DNA of 5,586 bases from Actinomycetota bacterium (GTDB taxonomy: Bacteria > Actinomycetota > Acidimicrobiia > Acidimicrobiales > AC-25), in contig VAXF01000252.1 in assembly GCA_005888395.1 (NCBI GenBank), positions 1-5,586 of the forward strand. Reading direction: 5' to 3'. The notes below the pieces were generated by a model that was given only the letters and a program-made list of their open reading frames with translations, did no database searches and was not told the origin of the DNA. The position numbers and the translations under genes are program-made. Positions 1 through 5,416 of this stretch are shown in pieces (the first letter of the stretch is position 1; every line of letters starts with the position of its first letter).

Positions 1-446
1 TCGTCGAGCGCGACGACGCCCACGAACGAGACCTGTTTGAAGACACTCTGGAGCTCGCCCTCCGACACGCCGAGCTCGTCGGCAACCTCTCCGTCGCTGG
101 GCGTGCGATGCAGCTCGTTCTCGAGCTTGGTGTACGCCTTCTCGACCGACCGCGCCTTGGCCCGCACCGAGCGCGGCACCCAGTCCATCGAGCGCAGCTC
201 GTCGATGATCGCGCCCTTGATGCGTGCGATCGCGTACGTCTCGAACTTGAACCCTCGACCGGTGTCGAACTTGTCGATGGCGTCGATGAGCCCGAAGATC
301 CCGTAGCTCACGAGGTCGGCCTGCTCGATGCTCTGGGGCAGGCCGACGGCCACACGGCCGGCGACGTACTTGACCAGTGGCGAGTAGTGGACGATCAGCC
401 GGTCTCGGGCTTCGCGCGCGTTCGTACCCTTGTAGTCGGCCCACAC
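1..446 (-). CDS. whiG: WhiG/FliA-type alternative sigma factor, N-terminal part (3' end beyond window)
   Basis: This is a group 3 sigma-70 factor that directs RNA polymerase to a specialised promoter set. In Streptomyces, WhiG drives sporulation genes and is held by the c-di-GMP-responsive anti-sigma RsiG; FliA relatives drive flagellar genes. Which applies here is unknown. I translated 148 residues. Residues 13-85 are region 2, including HYSPLVKYVAGRV (20-32), the QADLVSYGIFGLIDAIDKFD stretch (42-61), FKFETYAIARIKGAIIDELR (66-85) and DWVPRSVR (88-95). Region 3 follows (about 96-148, with RTPSDGEVADELG); region 4 lies outside the window. The resemblance to Streptomyces WhiG is close throughout. 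The GTG at 446 is the only start codon I see in this frame between the core and the end of xerC; it follows an AGGTGG site. Streptomyces WhiG has a longer N-terminal extension, absent here. The gene starts 8 bases after the xerC stop, suggesting coupled translation. Confidence 0.9.
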   Translation of the reverse strand, partial: MWADYKGTNAREARDRLIVHYSPLVKYVAGRVAVGLPQSIEQADLVSYGIFGLIDAIDKFDTGRGFKFETYAIARIKGAIIDELRSMDWVPRSVRAKARSVEKAYTKLENELHRTPSDGEVADELGVSEGELQSVFKQVSFVGVVALD

Positions 447-450
447 GCAG

Positions 451-456
451 CCACCT
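451..456 (-). promoter_or_regulatory. Ribosome binding site of whiG, overlapping the xerC stop codon
   Basis: The minus strand reads TAGGTGGCTGCGTG: the AG of the xerC stop codon TAG begins the AGGTGG Shine-Dalgarno-like site, 4 bases before the GTG start. The spacing is slightly short. It supports the GTG at 446 as the start and suggests translational coupling from xerC to whiG. Confidence 0.55.
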
Positions 457-1336
457 ACGCCCGGGGGTGGCTCGCATCGTAGACGGCACGCAGGCGCTCC
501 TTGCTGACGTGCGTGTACAGCTGGGTCGTCGCGAGGTCGCTGTGGCCGAGCAGCTCCTGCACCGCCCGCAGGTCGGCGCCGCCGTCGAGGAGGTGGGTGG
601 CGAAGGTGTGCCGCAGCGCATGCGGATGCGTCGGTGCGGCCGACCGGTGGTCGAGAATGCGCCGGGTGTCACGAGGCGTGAGCCGGCGGCCGCGCCGGTT
701 GAGGAAGAGGGCGTCGGGCGGTGACTCGTCGGTGACCAGGTCGCCTCGGCCCGTCCGCAACCACCCCGCGACCGCCTCGGCCGAGGGCGCGCTCATCGGC
801 ACCTGCCGCTGCTTCGACCCCTTGCCCCACACGGTCACGCGGCGGCCGCGGAGGTCGACGTCGGCAAGGGTCAGGCCGCACAGCTCCCCCACCCGCAGGC
901 CGCTGCCGTAGAGCAGCTCGATGACGGCGTCGTCGCGCAACCGGACGCCGGGTGGGTCGCCGTCGACGCCCGCCGGCGGCGCATCGAGAAGCGCGTCGAG
1001 CTCGCCCTGCCGCAGGACGTGCGGCAGCCGTCCGTCGCCCTTCGGCGCGGTGAGCGACGACGCCGGGTTGGTGGCCAGCGCGCCCGTCTTCTGCAGCCAG
1101 CCGAAGTAGCGACGGAGTGCGGCCGCCTTCCGCGCGCGTGTGCGGCCGGCGCGCTCGCGCGTCGCGAGGTAGGCAAGGAAGCGCCGCAGCACCAGGCGGT
1201 CGACCTGCTCGGGTCGCTCGACGCCGGCGCGCTCGGCCCACTCGACGAACCCGCACAGGTCGCGCCGGTACGCGGAGACGGTGTTGTCGGCAGCCTCGCT
1301 GAGCGAGCGCACGAACTCGTCGAGGCGCCAAGGCAT
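455..1336 (-). CDS. xerC: Tyrosine recombinase XerC/XerD family
   Basis: This 293-residue tyrosine recombinase matches the usual length of about 300. With a Xer partner at dif it resolves chromosome dimers, making a covalent 3'-phosphotyrosine intermediate. The N-terminal SAM-like, DNA-binding core domain spans about residues 3-95 (NTVSAYRRDL at 18-27, then the KAAALRRYFGWL helix). The catalytic domain spans about 105-285 and has the complete active site: R148 in GSGLRVGEL, K172 in WGKGSKQRQVP, H239 and R242 in HALRHTFATHLL, H265 in LLGHSDL and nucleophile Y274 in QLYTHVSKERL. The ATG at 1336 is the natural start; it lies 17 bases past the dprA stop, with only a weak, distant purine-rich site. 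The place between dprA and whiG fits the chromosomal housekeeping copy rather than a phage integrase. Choosing XerC over XerD rests on gene order, because the two families are hard to separate by sequence. Confidence 0.93.
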   Translation of the reverse strand: MPWRLDEFVRSLSEAADNTVSAYRRDLCGFVEWAERAGVERPEQVDRLVLRRFLAYLATRERAGRTRARKAAALRRYFGWLQKTGALATNPASSLTAPKGDGRLPHVLRQGELDALLDAPPAGVDGDPPGVRLRDDAVIELLYGSGLRVGELCGLTLADVDLRGRRVTVWGKGSKQRQVPMSAPSAEAVAGWLRTGRGDLVTDESPPDALFLNRRGRRLTPRDTRRILDHRSAAPTHPHALRHTFATHLLDGGADLRAVQELLGHSDLATTQLYTHVSKERLRAVYDASHPRA

Positions 1337-1353
1337 GGGTCAACCGTACCGGC

Positions 1354-2418
1354 CTACCTTTCTGCCGAGCGGCCACCGGGCACGACCTGCTCGAGCCAGT
1401 CGCCGCGGCTCGTCAGCCAGCCGTCGCGCTGAAGGTGGGCGACTGCGAGCGACGCCGACATCGGCGAGAGCCCGGTGCGGGCGACGAGATCGGCCATCGT
1501 CGCCGGCTGCCAGCCGATGGCATCGAGGAGCGTGGCCGCGGCACCGGTGGGCGACGGCCGGCGGTCGAGATCGCGGCGCGAAGGGTCGCGCACGATCGCA
1601 CCCACCAGCGAGAGCGCGACGAGGACGTCGCCGGCGTCGCGCGCCGGCGCCGCGCCCTGGGCGAGCAGCTCGTTGGTGCCCGCCGACGACGAGCTGCGCA
1701 CCGGACCGGGGACGGCGAGAATCGGCCGGTCGCGTTGCTCGGCCGCGTCGACCGTGTGGCGCGAGCCGCCGGCGGCGTGCGACTCGACCACGACGACGGC
1801 GTCGGCGAGCGCGGCGATGATGCGGTTGCGGGCGGGAAAGCGCCACGGCTCGGGCGCCGCGCCGGGCGGCGCCTCTCCCAGCAGCACGCCCGCGTCCGCC
1901 ACTCGCTGCCAGAGCGAGCGGTGCCGCCGCGGGTAGACGACGTCGAGCCCGCTTCCGACCACGCCGACGGGCGGCGCGCTGCCGCTGTGGAGCGCGCCCT
2001 CGTGGGCGGCGCCGTCGATGCCGAGCGCTAGCCCCGACACGACTGCCACGCCTGCGGCGGCCAGGTCGGCGCCGAGCTCATGGGCGACGTCGCGCCCGTA
2101 GCGCGAGCAGCGCCGCGTGCCCACGATCGCCGCGGTCGGCCAGTGAAGGCAGTCGAGCCGGCCGCGCGTGAACAGCACCGCGGGAGGCTCGGGGTCGTCG
2201 GCGAGCCGGGGCGGATAGCCGTCGCGACCGAGGACGACCACCTGGATCCCCGCGTCGGTGCAGACCTGCCACGCGCGCTCCGGGTCGGCGGCAGGCGCCT
2301 CGCGCGCCCACGCCTCCTCCGGCGGGTGCGCGCGCAGCAGCCTCAGGAGTCGACGCGGTCCCATCGCCGGCAACGACGCGAGCGCGGCCGCGTACGCATC
2401 AGACGGCAGGTCTCTCAT
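1354..2418 (-). CDS. dprA: DNA-processing protein DprA (Smf)
   Basis: DprA is a cytoplasmic protein that binds incoming single-stranded DNA and loads RecA during natural transformation; it is also conserved in many bacteria not known to be transformable. The predicted protein has 354 residues. An N-terminal helical region (about 1-60) precedes the Rossmann-like core: AAIVGTRRCSRYG (96-108), SGLALGIDGAAHEGAL (128-143), VGSGLDVVYPRRH (154-166), FPARNRIIAALADAVVVVES (194-213), GGSRHTVDAAEQ (217-228) and VPGPVRSSSSAGTNELLAQG (236-255). A C-terminal winged-helix domain follows at about 295-340. I chose the ATG at 2418. The frame stays open to 2580, but that extension overlaps the end of yifB, is low-complexity and precedes the conserved start of the protein. 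The gene lies 73 bases after yifB and 17 before xerC. A hairpin covers its weak ribosome-site region. Confidence 0.96.
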   Translation of the reverse strand: MRDLPSDAYAAALASLPAMGPRRLLRLLRAHPPEEAWAREAPAADPERAWQVCTDAGIQVVVLGRDGYPPRLADDPEPPAVLFTRGRLDCLHWPTAAIVGTRRCSRYGRDVAHELGADLAAAGVAVVSGLALGIDGAAHEGALHSGSAPPVGVVGSGLDVVYPRRHRSLWQRVADAGVLLGEAPPGAAPEPWRFPARNRIIAALADAVVVVESHAAGGSRHTVDAAEQRDRPILAVPGPVRSSSSAGTNELLAQGAAPARDAGDVLVALSLVGAIVRDPSRRDLDRRPSPTGAAATLLDAIGWQPATMADLVARTGLSPMSASLAVAHLQRDGWLTSRGDWLEQVVPGGRSAER

Positions 2419-2424
2419 CGGGTT

Positions 2425-2439
2425 GCCGCCTTCGGCGGC
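2425..2439 (-). promoter_or_regulatory. Hairpin just upstream of the dprA start
   Basis: The leader transcript contains GCCGCC-GAA-GGCGGC, a perfect 6-base inverted repeat with a 3-base loop (effectively a five-base loop if the innermost pair stays open). It ends 6 bases before the dprA ATG. The only Shine-Dalgarno-like purines, AAGGCGG, lie in the loop and 3' arm, so the fold could limit initiation. This is inference from the sequence; the hairpin itself is seen directly. Confidence 0.4.
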
Positions 2440-2448
2440 CGCCCCGCT

Positions 2449-2461
2449 GAGCGGTGCGCTC
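2449..2461 (-). repeat. Second short hairpin in the yifB-dprA gap
   Basis: The sequence is GAGCG-GTG-CGCTC, a perfect 5-base inverted repeat with a 3-base loop, 9 bases from the hairpin at 2425-2439. No U-run follows it, so it is not a canonical terminator. It may simply reflect high G+C. Confidence 0.3.
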
Positions 2462-2469
2462 TGCCTCTT

Positions 2470-2493
2470 GGCTCGCTCGCCTTCGGCTCGCTC
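2470..2493 (+). repeat. Direct 9-base repeat overlapping the yifB stop codon
   Basis: GGCTCGCTC occurs at 2470-2478 and again at 2485-2493, separated by GCCTTC; the second copy runs into the yifB stop codon. The mini-palindrome GCCTTCGGC lies between them (2479-2487) and recurs inside the hairpin at 2425-2439 (2428-2436). This could be part of a dispersed extragenic repeat or chance in GC-rich sequence. Confidence 0.35.
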
Positions 2494-3967
2494 ACAACAG
2501 CGCGGTCGCGATGTGCTCCTCGTCGACCAGGTCGCCGGCGCCGGCGAGGTCGGCGAGGGTGCGGGCGACGCGTCGCACACGGTGGAGCCCGCGCGCGCTC
2601 AACGCGCCGACGCGGAGCACGTGGTCGAGCAGGAGCGTGGCCGCGGGAGCGAGCGGTGCGAGCTCGTCGAGCGACGGTGCCGGCAGGTTCGCGTTGCACG
2701 CAACACCCCGTGCGTGTGCCCGCTCGCGGGCGAGGGCCACTCGGGCGGCGACGTCGGCGGTGGACTCTCCCGGCGGGCCGCCGAGGAGGTCGCCCACGTC
2801 GGGACGCGCGACGGGCACGCGCAGGTCGAAGCGGTCGAGCAGCGGGCCCGAGAGCCGCCGGCTGTAGCGGGCGCGCGCCGCCTCGCTGCACCGGCACCAC
2901 CCGGGCGGGCCGCCCTCGCCGCACGGGCACGGGTTGGTGGCGCCGACGAGGAGGAAGCGAGCGGGGAACGTGACCGTGCCGCGGGCGCGGCACACGCGCA
3001 CGGCGCCATCCTCGAGAGGCTGGCGCAGCGCGTCGAGCACGCTCGCGGGGAACTCGGCCATCTCGTCGAGCATGAGCACGCCGCCGTGGGCGAGCGAGAT
3101 CTCCCCGGGCCGCATGCCGTAGGTGCCACCGCCGATCATCGAGACCATCGACGCGCCGTGGTGCGGGGCGCGGAAGGGCACCTCGGTGACGAGCACGCCG
3201 GGCGGCAAGGGCAGGCCCGCCGCGGACCGGATGCGGGTTGCCTGCACCGCGTCGTCGCGCTCGAGCGGCGGCAACAGACCGGGCAGGCGGCGGGCGAGCA
3301 TGGTCTTGCCCGATCCCGGCGGCCCGACGAGCAGCAGGTGATGACCGCCGGCCGCGCTCACCTCCAGCGCGAGGCGGGCGAGGTGATGGCCGCGCACGTC
3401 GGCCAGGTCGGGATGAGGCCGCGGGCGGCGCGTGGTCCGCTCGGGCGGCGGGTCGGGCCACGGCGCGTCACCCCGGAGCGCCTGCACCAGCTCGGTCAGC
3501 GAGTCGACGCCGCGCACGCCGTGGCGGGCGACGAGCACCGCCTCGCGCACGCACGACCGCGGCACGACCACGACCGCCTCGTTCAGCGCATCGACGAGAG
3601 GCACGATGCCGGGCACCCGCCGCACCGACCCGTCGAGCCCCAGCTCGCCGAGGAAGGCGCACCCGGCCACGGCCTCCGCCGGCAGCTCGTCGACGGCGAC
3701 GAGCAGCCCGACGGCGATGGCGAGGTCGACGCCGGCGCCGCCCTTGCGGACGCTGGAGGGCGCGAGGTTGACCGTCATCCGCTGCTGCGGCCACTTCAGG
3801 CCGCTGGAGATCCACGCGGCGCGGACGCGGTCGCGCGACTCGCGGCAGGCCGCGTCGGGCAGGCCGACGATGGTGAAGCCCGGAAGCCCGGTCGAGACGT
3901 GCACCTCGACGGCGACGGGCTCGCCGTCGATGCCGAGCAGGGTCGACGACGGGATGGTGGCGATCAC
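2492..3967 (-). CDS. yifB: YifB/ComM family AAA+ ATPase (Mg chelatase-like)
   Basis: The protein has 491 residues, against about 500 for the family. ComM of Vibrio is a hexameric helicase that promotes branch migration when transforming DNA is integrated; despite the family name this is not a magnesium chelatase. The N-terminal Lon-protease-like (ChlI) domain covers about 5-165, with STGLPGFTIVGLPDAACRES (25-44) and NLAPSSVRKGGAGVDLAIAV (67-86); the Lon PSAG serine motif is absent. Next comes the AAA+ domain with LADVRGHHLARLALEVS (188-204), Walker A GPPGSGKT (215-222), Walker B VLMLDEM (297-303), the NPCPCG and WCRC cysteine pairs (347/349, 358/360) and GPLLDRFDL (374-382). The C-terminal domain has LSARGLHRVRRVARTLADL (456-474). 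I chose the GTG at 3967 because GAGGAG lies 6 bases upstream. A longer frame from a GTG at 4015 would add 16 residues not typical of the family. dprA follows, a natural partner in DNA uptake. Confidence 0.95.
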   Translation of the reverse strand: MIATIPSSTLLGIDGEPVAVEVHVSTGLPGFTIVGLPDAACRESRDRVRAAWISSGLKWPQQRMTVNLAPSSVRKGGAGVDLAIAVGLLVAVDELPAEAVAGCAFLGELGLDGSVRRVPGIVPLVDALNEAVVVVPRSCVREAVLVARHGVRGVDSLTELVQALRGDAPWPDPPPERTTRRPRPHPDLADVRGHHLARLALEVSAAGGHHLLLVGPPGSGKTMLARRLPGLLPPLERDDAVQATRIRSAAGLPLPPGVLVTEVPFRAPHHGASMVSMIGGGTYGMRPGEISLAHGGVLMLDEMAEFPASVLDALRQPLEDGAVRVCRARGTVTFPARFLLVGATNPCPCGEGGPPGWCRCSEAARARYSRRLSGPLLDRFDLRVPVARPDVGDLLGGPPGESTADVAARVALARERAHARGVACNANLPAPSLDELAPLAPAATLLLDHVLRVGALSARGLHRVRRVARTLADLAGAGDLVDEEHIATALL

Positions 3968-3973
3968 GGAGCG

Positions 3974-3997
3974 CTCCTCGGCTGGAGACCTGAGGAG
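3974..3997 (-). promoter_or_regulatory. yifB ribosome binding site and complementary upstream hexamer
   Basis: On the minus strand GAGGAG (3979-3974) is a near-perfect Shine-Dalgarno site 6 bases from the GTG start of yifB, and it decides that start. An exact complement, CTCCTC (3997-3992), lies 12 bases further upstream, so the leader could fold a 6-pair stem that hides the site. A separate 10-base palindrome, GGAGCGCTCC (3968-3977), overlaps the site and its spacer. The site is strongly supported; masking is only a possibility. Confidence 0.6.
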
Positions 3998-4069
3998 GGC
4001 CGTGCCGCCGGCCACTCGAGCGCTGCGGCGAACGCTACCGAGGGGCTACGACAGGAACGCCGGCAACCC

Positions 4070-4840
4070 TCAGGAGCCCGTGAAGCGGGGCTCGCGCTTC
4101 TGAACGAAGGCGGCCATGGCCTCGGCCGTGTCGGCGGTGCGGAAGTTGACGTTCTGGCAGCGTGCCTCGTCCTCGACCGCCTGCTCCATCGACACGGCGA
4201 ACGAGTTGTTGAGCATGGTCTTGGTCATCGACAGCGCGATCGGCGGGCCCGCGGCCAGCCGTGCCGCCCACTCCCCCACCACTGCGTCGAGCTCGCCCGG
4301 GGGCACGACCCGGTTCACCAAGCCGACCTCGTTGGCCTCGCTCGCCGAGAGGATGTCGGCGAACAGGGCCAGCTCCTTGGCGCGGTGCATGCCGACCAGT
4401 CGCGGCAGCAGCCAGCTGCCGCCACCGTCGATCGACAGCCCGCGGCGGGCGAAGATCTCGCTGAAGCGGGCGTCGTCGGACGCCACGATCAGGTCACAAC
4501 CGAGCGCGAGGTTGCAGCCGAGCCCGGTCGCGACGCCCGCCACCTTGGCGATGCTCGGCTTGGGCAGGCGGTGCAGCGCCAGTACGAGGTCGCCGACGCG
4601 GCGCATGTAGCCCATGCTGTCGTCGGTCAGCGCCGACGGGTCGGTGAGGTCGGCGCCGGAGCAGAACGCGCCGCCCGCGCCGGTGAGCACCAGCACGCGA
4701 TCGTCACGATTGGCGGCCACGTCGGCCAGCGTGGCCAGCAGCTCCTGCGCCATCTCGATGGTCACCGCGTTCTTCTTCTGCGGCCGGTCCATCGTCACCG
4801 TGGCGATGCCACCGTCCCGCTCGATCCGCACCGTGTGCAT
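4070..4840 (-). CDS. Enoyl-CoA hydratase/isomerase family protein, PaaG-like crotonase
   Basis: The 256-residue crotonase-fold protein acts on acyl-CoA thioesters in the cytoplasm. The oxyanion-hole segments are AFCSGADL (58-65) and VAGVATGLGCNLALGCDLIV (100-119). An ungapped match to rat mitochondrial enoyl-CoA hydratase puts N110 at Glu144 and F130 at Glu164, so both classical hydratase glutamates are missing. The following stretch, ARFSEIFARRGLSID then GGGSWLLPRLVG (124-150), resembles PaaG (1,2-epoxyphenylacetyl-CoA isomerase) and keeps the Asp (D138) that is catalytic in PaaG-type isomerases. Double-bond or ring isomerisation is therefore more likely than hydration; the substrate is unknown. 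The end (AMAAFVQKREPRFTG) is typical of the family. I chose the ATG at 4840; a TTG at 4873 would overlap the divergent gene. There is no clear ribosome site, but a TANNNT hexamer 7 bases upstream suggests a leaderless transcript. yifB starts 102 bases downstream. No acyl-CoA genes are nearby. Confidence 0.9.
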   Translation of the reverse strand: MHTVRIERDGGIATVTMDRPQKKNAVTIEMAQELLATLADVAANRDDRVLVLTGAGGAFCSGADLTDPSALTDDSMGYMRRVGDLVLALHRLPKPSIAKVAGVATGLGCNLALGCDLIVASDDARFSEIFARRGLSIDGGGSWLLPRLVGMHRAKELALFADILSASEANEVGLVNRVVPPGELDAVVGEWAARLAAGPPIALSMTKTMLNNSFAVSMEQAVEDEARCQNVNFRTADTAEAMAAFVQKREPRFTGS

Positions 4841-4862
4841 GTTGCGGACGATACTGACGCCG
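4841..4862. promoter_or_regulatory. Divergent gap with overlapping opposed -10-like hexamers (putative leaderless bidirectional promoter)
   Basis: Only 22 bases separate the divergent ATG codons of the crotonase and the microprotein. On the plus strand GATACT (4850-4855) ends 7 bases before the ATG at 4863. On the minus strand TATCGT (4853-4848) ends 7 bases before the ATG at 4840. The two hexamers overlap by four bases. Neither start has a recognisable Shine-Dalgarno site. Leaderless genes with a TANNNT -10 element at this distance are common in Actinobacteria. I found no good -35 element: TTGAAG on the minus strand has only a 14-base spacer, and nothing fits on the plus strand. Confidence 0.5.
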
Positions 4863-4970
4863 ATGGGCTTCAACCCGTTCCGGCAGCAGAAGCGGCGCTC
4901 GTCGGACTACGTGTTCGTCGTCGCCGCGTTCGTCGTGGTGGCCCTGCTGGTCGCCTGGGCGATCCGCTAG
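4863..4970 (+). CDS. Small single-pass membrane protein, 35 residues, function unknown
   Basis: This is the only plus-strand gene in the window. The 35-residue product begins MGFNPFRQQKRRSSD, a polar stretch with four positive residues (R7, K10, R11, R12). A hydrophobic segment of about 19 residues follows (Y16-I34, rich in Val, Ala and Phe) and the protein ends in R35. By the positive-inside rule the N-terminus should be cytoplasmic, with almost nothing outside. There is no signal-peptide cleavage pattern. All 34 codons after the ATG end in G or C, which supports coding. The frame extends upstream across the crotonase gene, but the ATG at 4863 is the only start that avoids overlap. There is no ribosome site, but a -10-like hexamer lies 7 bases before the ATG. 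The sequence gives a vague impression of a small conserved actinobacterial family, which I cannot confirm; I assign no function. Confidence 0.65.
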   Translation: MGFNPFRQQKRRSSDYVFVVAAFVVVALLVAWAIR

Positions 4971-5002
4971 CTGGCGGCCGCCCGCGCGCCAACCCCTCCA
5001 GC

Positions 5003-5050
5003 TTTTGGGCGCGATATCGGCTGCTCGGACAGCCAGTTACGCGCCCAAAA
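5003..5050. repeat. 48-base two-part inverted repeat between convergent genes
   Basis: The outer arms TTTTGGGCGCG (5003-5013) and CGCGCCCAAAA (5040-5050) are perfect 11-base complements. A second inverted repeat, GGCTG (5019-5023) and CAGCC (5030-5034), shares exactly the same centre (between 5026 and 5027), with a 6-base loop. Five poorly pairing bases on each side (ATATC, AGTTA) separate the two stems. It sits 32 bases past the microprotein stop and 12 past the yraN stop, where a bidirectional terminator would be expected. The T-run, however, is on the 5' side of the stem on both strands, so no U-tract follows the hairpin as in a canonical intrinsic terminator. A U-less terminator, a protein-binding site or a dispersed palindromic repeat all remain possible. 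Confidence 0.8.
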
Positions 5051-5062
5051 CCGCAGCGCGAG

Positions 5063-5416
5063 CTAGAAGGCGCCTTCGAGGATCTCGACGGTGCCGTCGA
5101 GGACGGAGGCGACGTCGAAGCGCAGCTCGCCGGCGCGGGGGCCGTCCCAGTCCGCCAGCCAGCGGGCGGCGAGGTGGCGGATGCGCACCTGCTTGGCCTT
5201 GGTGACGGCCTCGGCCGGGGCGCCGAAGGCGGTCGAGCCCCGGGCCTTCACCTCGCAGAACACCATGATGCGGCCCAGGCGGACGATGAGGTCGATCTCA
5301 CCGTCACGGCAGCGCCAGTTGCGGGCCACCACCGAGTAGCCGTTGGCCTCGTACCACGCCGCGGCGGCGTCCTCACCGGCGATCCCCACGGACCGCCGCC
5401 GGTCGGGAACCGCCAC
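5063..5416 (-). CDS. yraN: YraN family protein (UPF0102), endonuclease-like fold
   Basis: The protein has 117 residues, the normal size for this family, which is widespread and has a restriction-endonuclease-like fold; its cellular role is poorly defined. The sequence has GIAGEDAAAAWYEANGY (11-27, with E15), RNWRCRDGEIDLIVR (32-46, with acidic D42), VFCEVKAR (52-59), carrying the E55-x-K57 pair of the PD-(D/E)XK type, and KAKQVRIRHLAARWL (73-87, with Q76). These are the positions expected for a metal-dependent nuclease core; activity is not shown. The GTG start at 5416 shares its first G with the last base of the upstream TAG stop, and a GGGGAAAG purine run lies 7 bases upstream. The overlap implies translational coupling with the DUF2469 gene. 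Downstream the gene faces the microprotein gene across the inverted repeat at 5003-5050. Confidence 0.93.
   Translation of the reverse strand: MAVPDRRRSVGIAGEDAAAAWYEANGYSVVARNWRCRDGEIDLIVRLGRIMVFCEVKARGSTAFGAPAEAVTKAKQVRIRHLAARWLADWDGPRAGELRFDVASVLDGTVEILEGAF

Noticed and set aside
455..1336. The tyrosine recombinase as a phage or island integrase marking a mobile element.
   Set aside because: It has the length and motifs of Xer proteins, sits in the conserved dprA-xerC-whiG order, and there is no adjacent tRNA, att repeat or phage gene.
2419..2580. An N-terminal extension of dprA by 54 codons.
   Set aside because: It overlaps the conserved end of yifB, is low in complexity, and the family's normal N-terminus begins at the ATG at 2418.
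3968..4015. A 16-codon longer yifB start (GTG at 4015).
   Set aside because: The GTG at 3967 has a near-perfect ribosome site at the right spacing and gives the usual family N-terminus (an IPSSTLLGIDG-type start).
4841..4873. A TTG start for the crotonase, 11 codons upstream.
   Set aside because: It would overlap the divergent microprotein gene, has no ribosome site, and adds residues not seen before the family's first beta strand.
4973..4982. The palindrome GGCGGCCGCC, also at 2434-2443, as a shared regulatory element.
   Set aside because: NotI-like GCGGCCGC cores and similar strings are expected often by chance at this base composition; related GCGGCCGC occurrences fall inside xerC too.
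5003..5050. The inverted repeat as an integron attC site or an IS end.
   Set aside because: There is no RYYYAAC/GTTRRRY core pair, transposase or target duplication, and the neighbouring genes are ordinary chromosomal ones.
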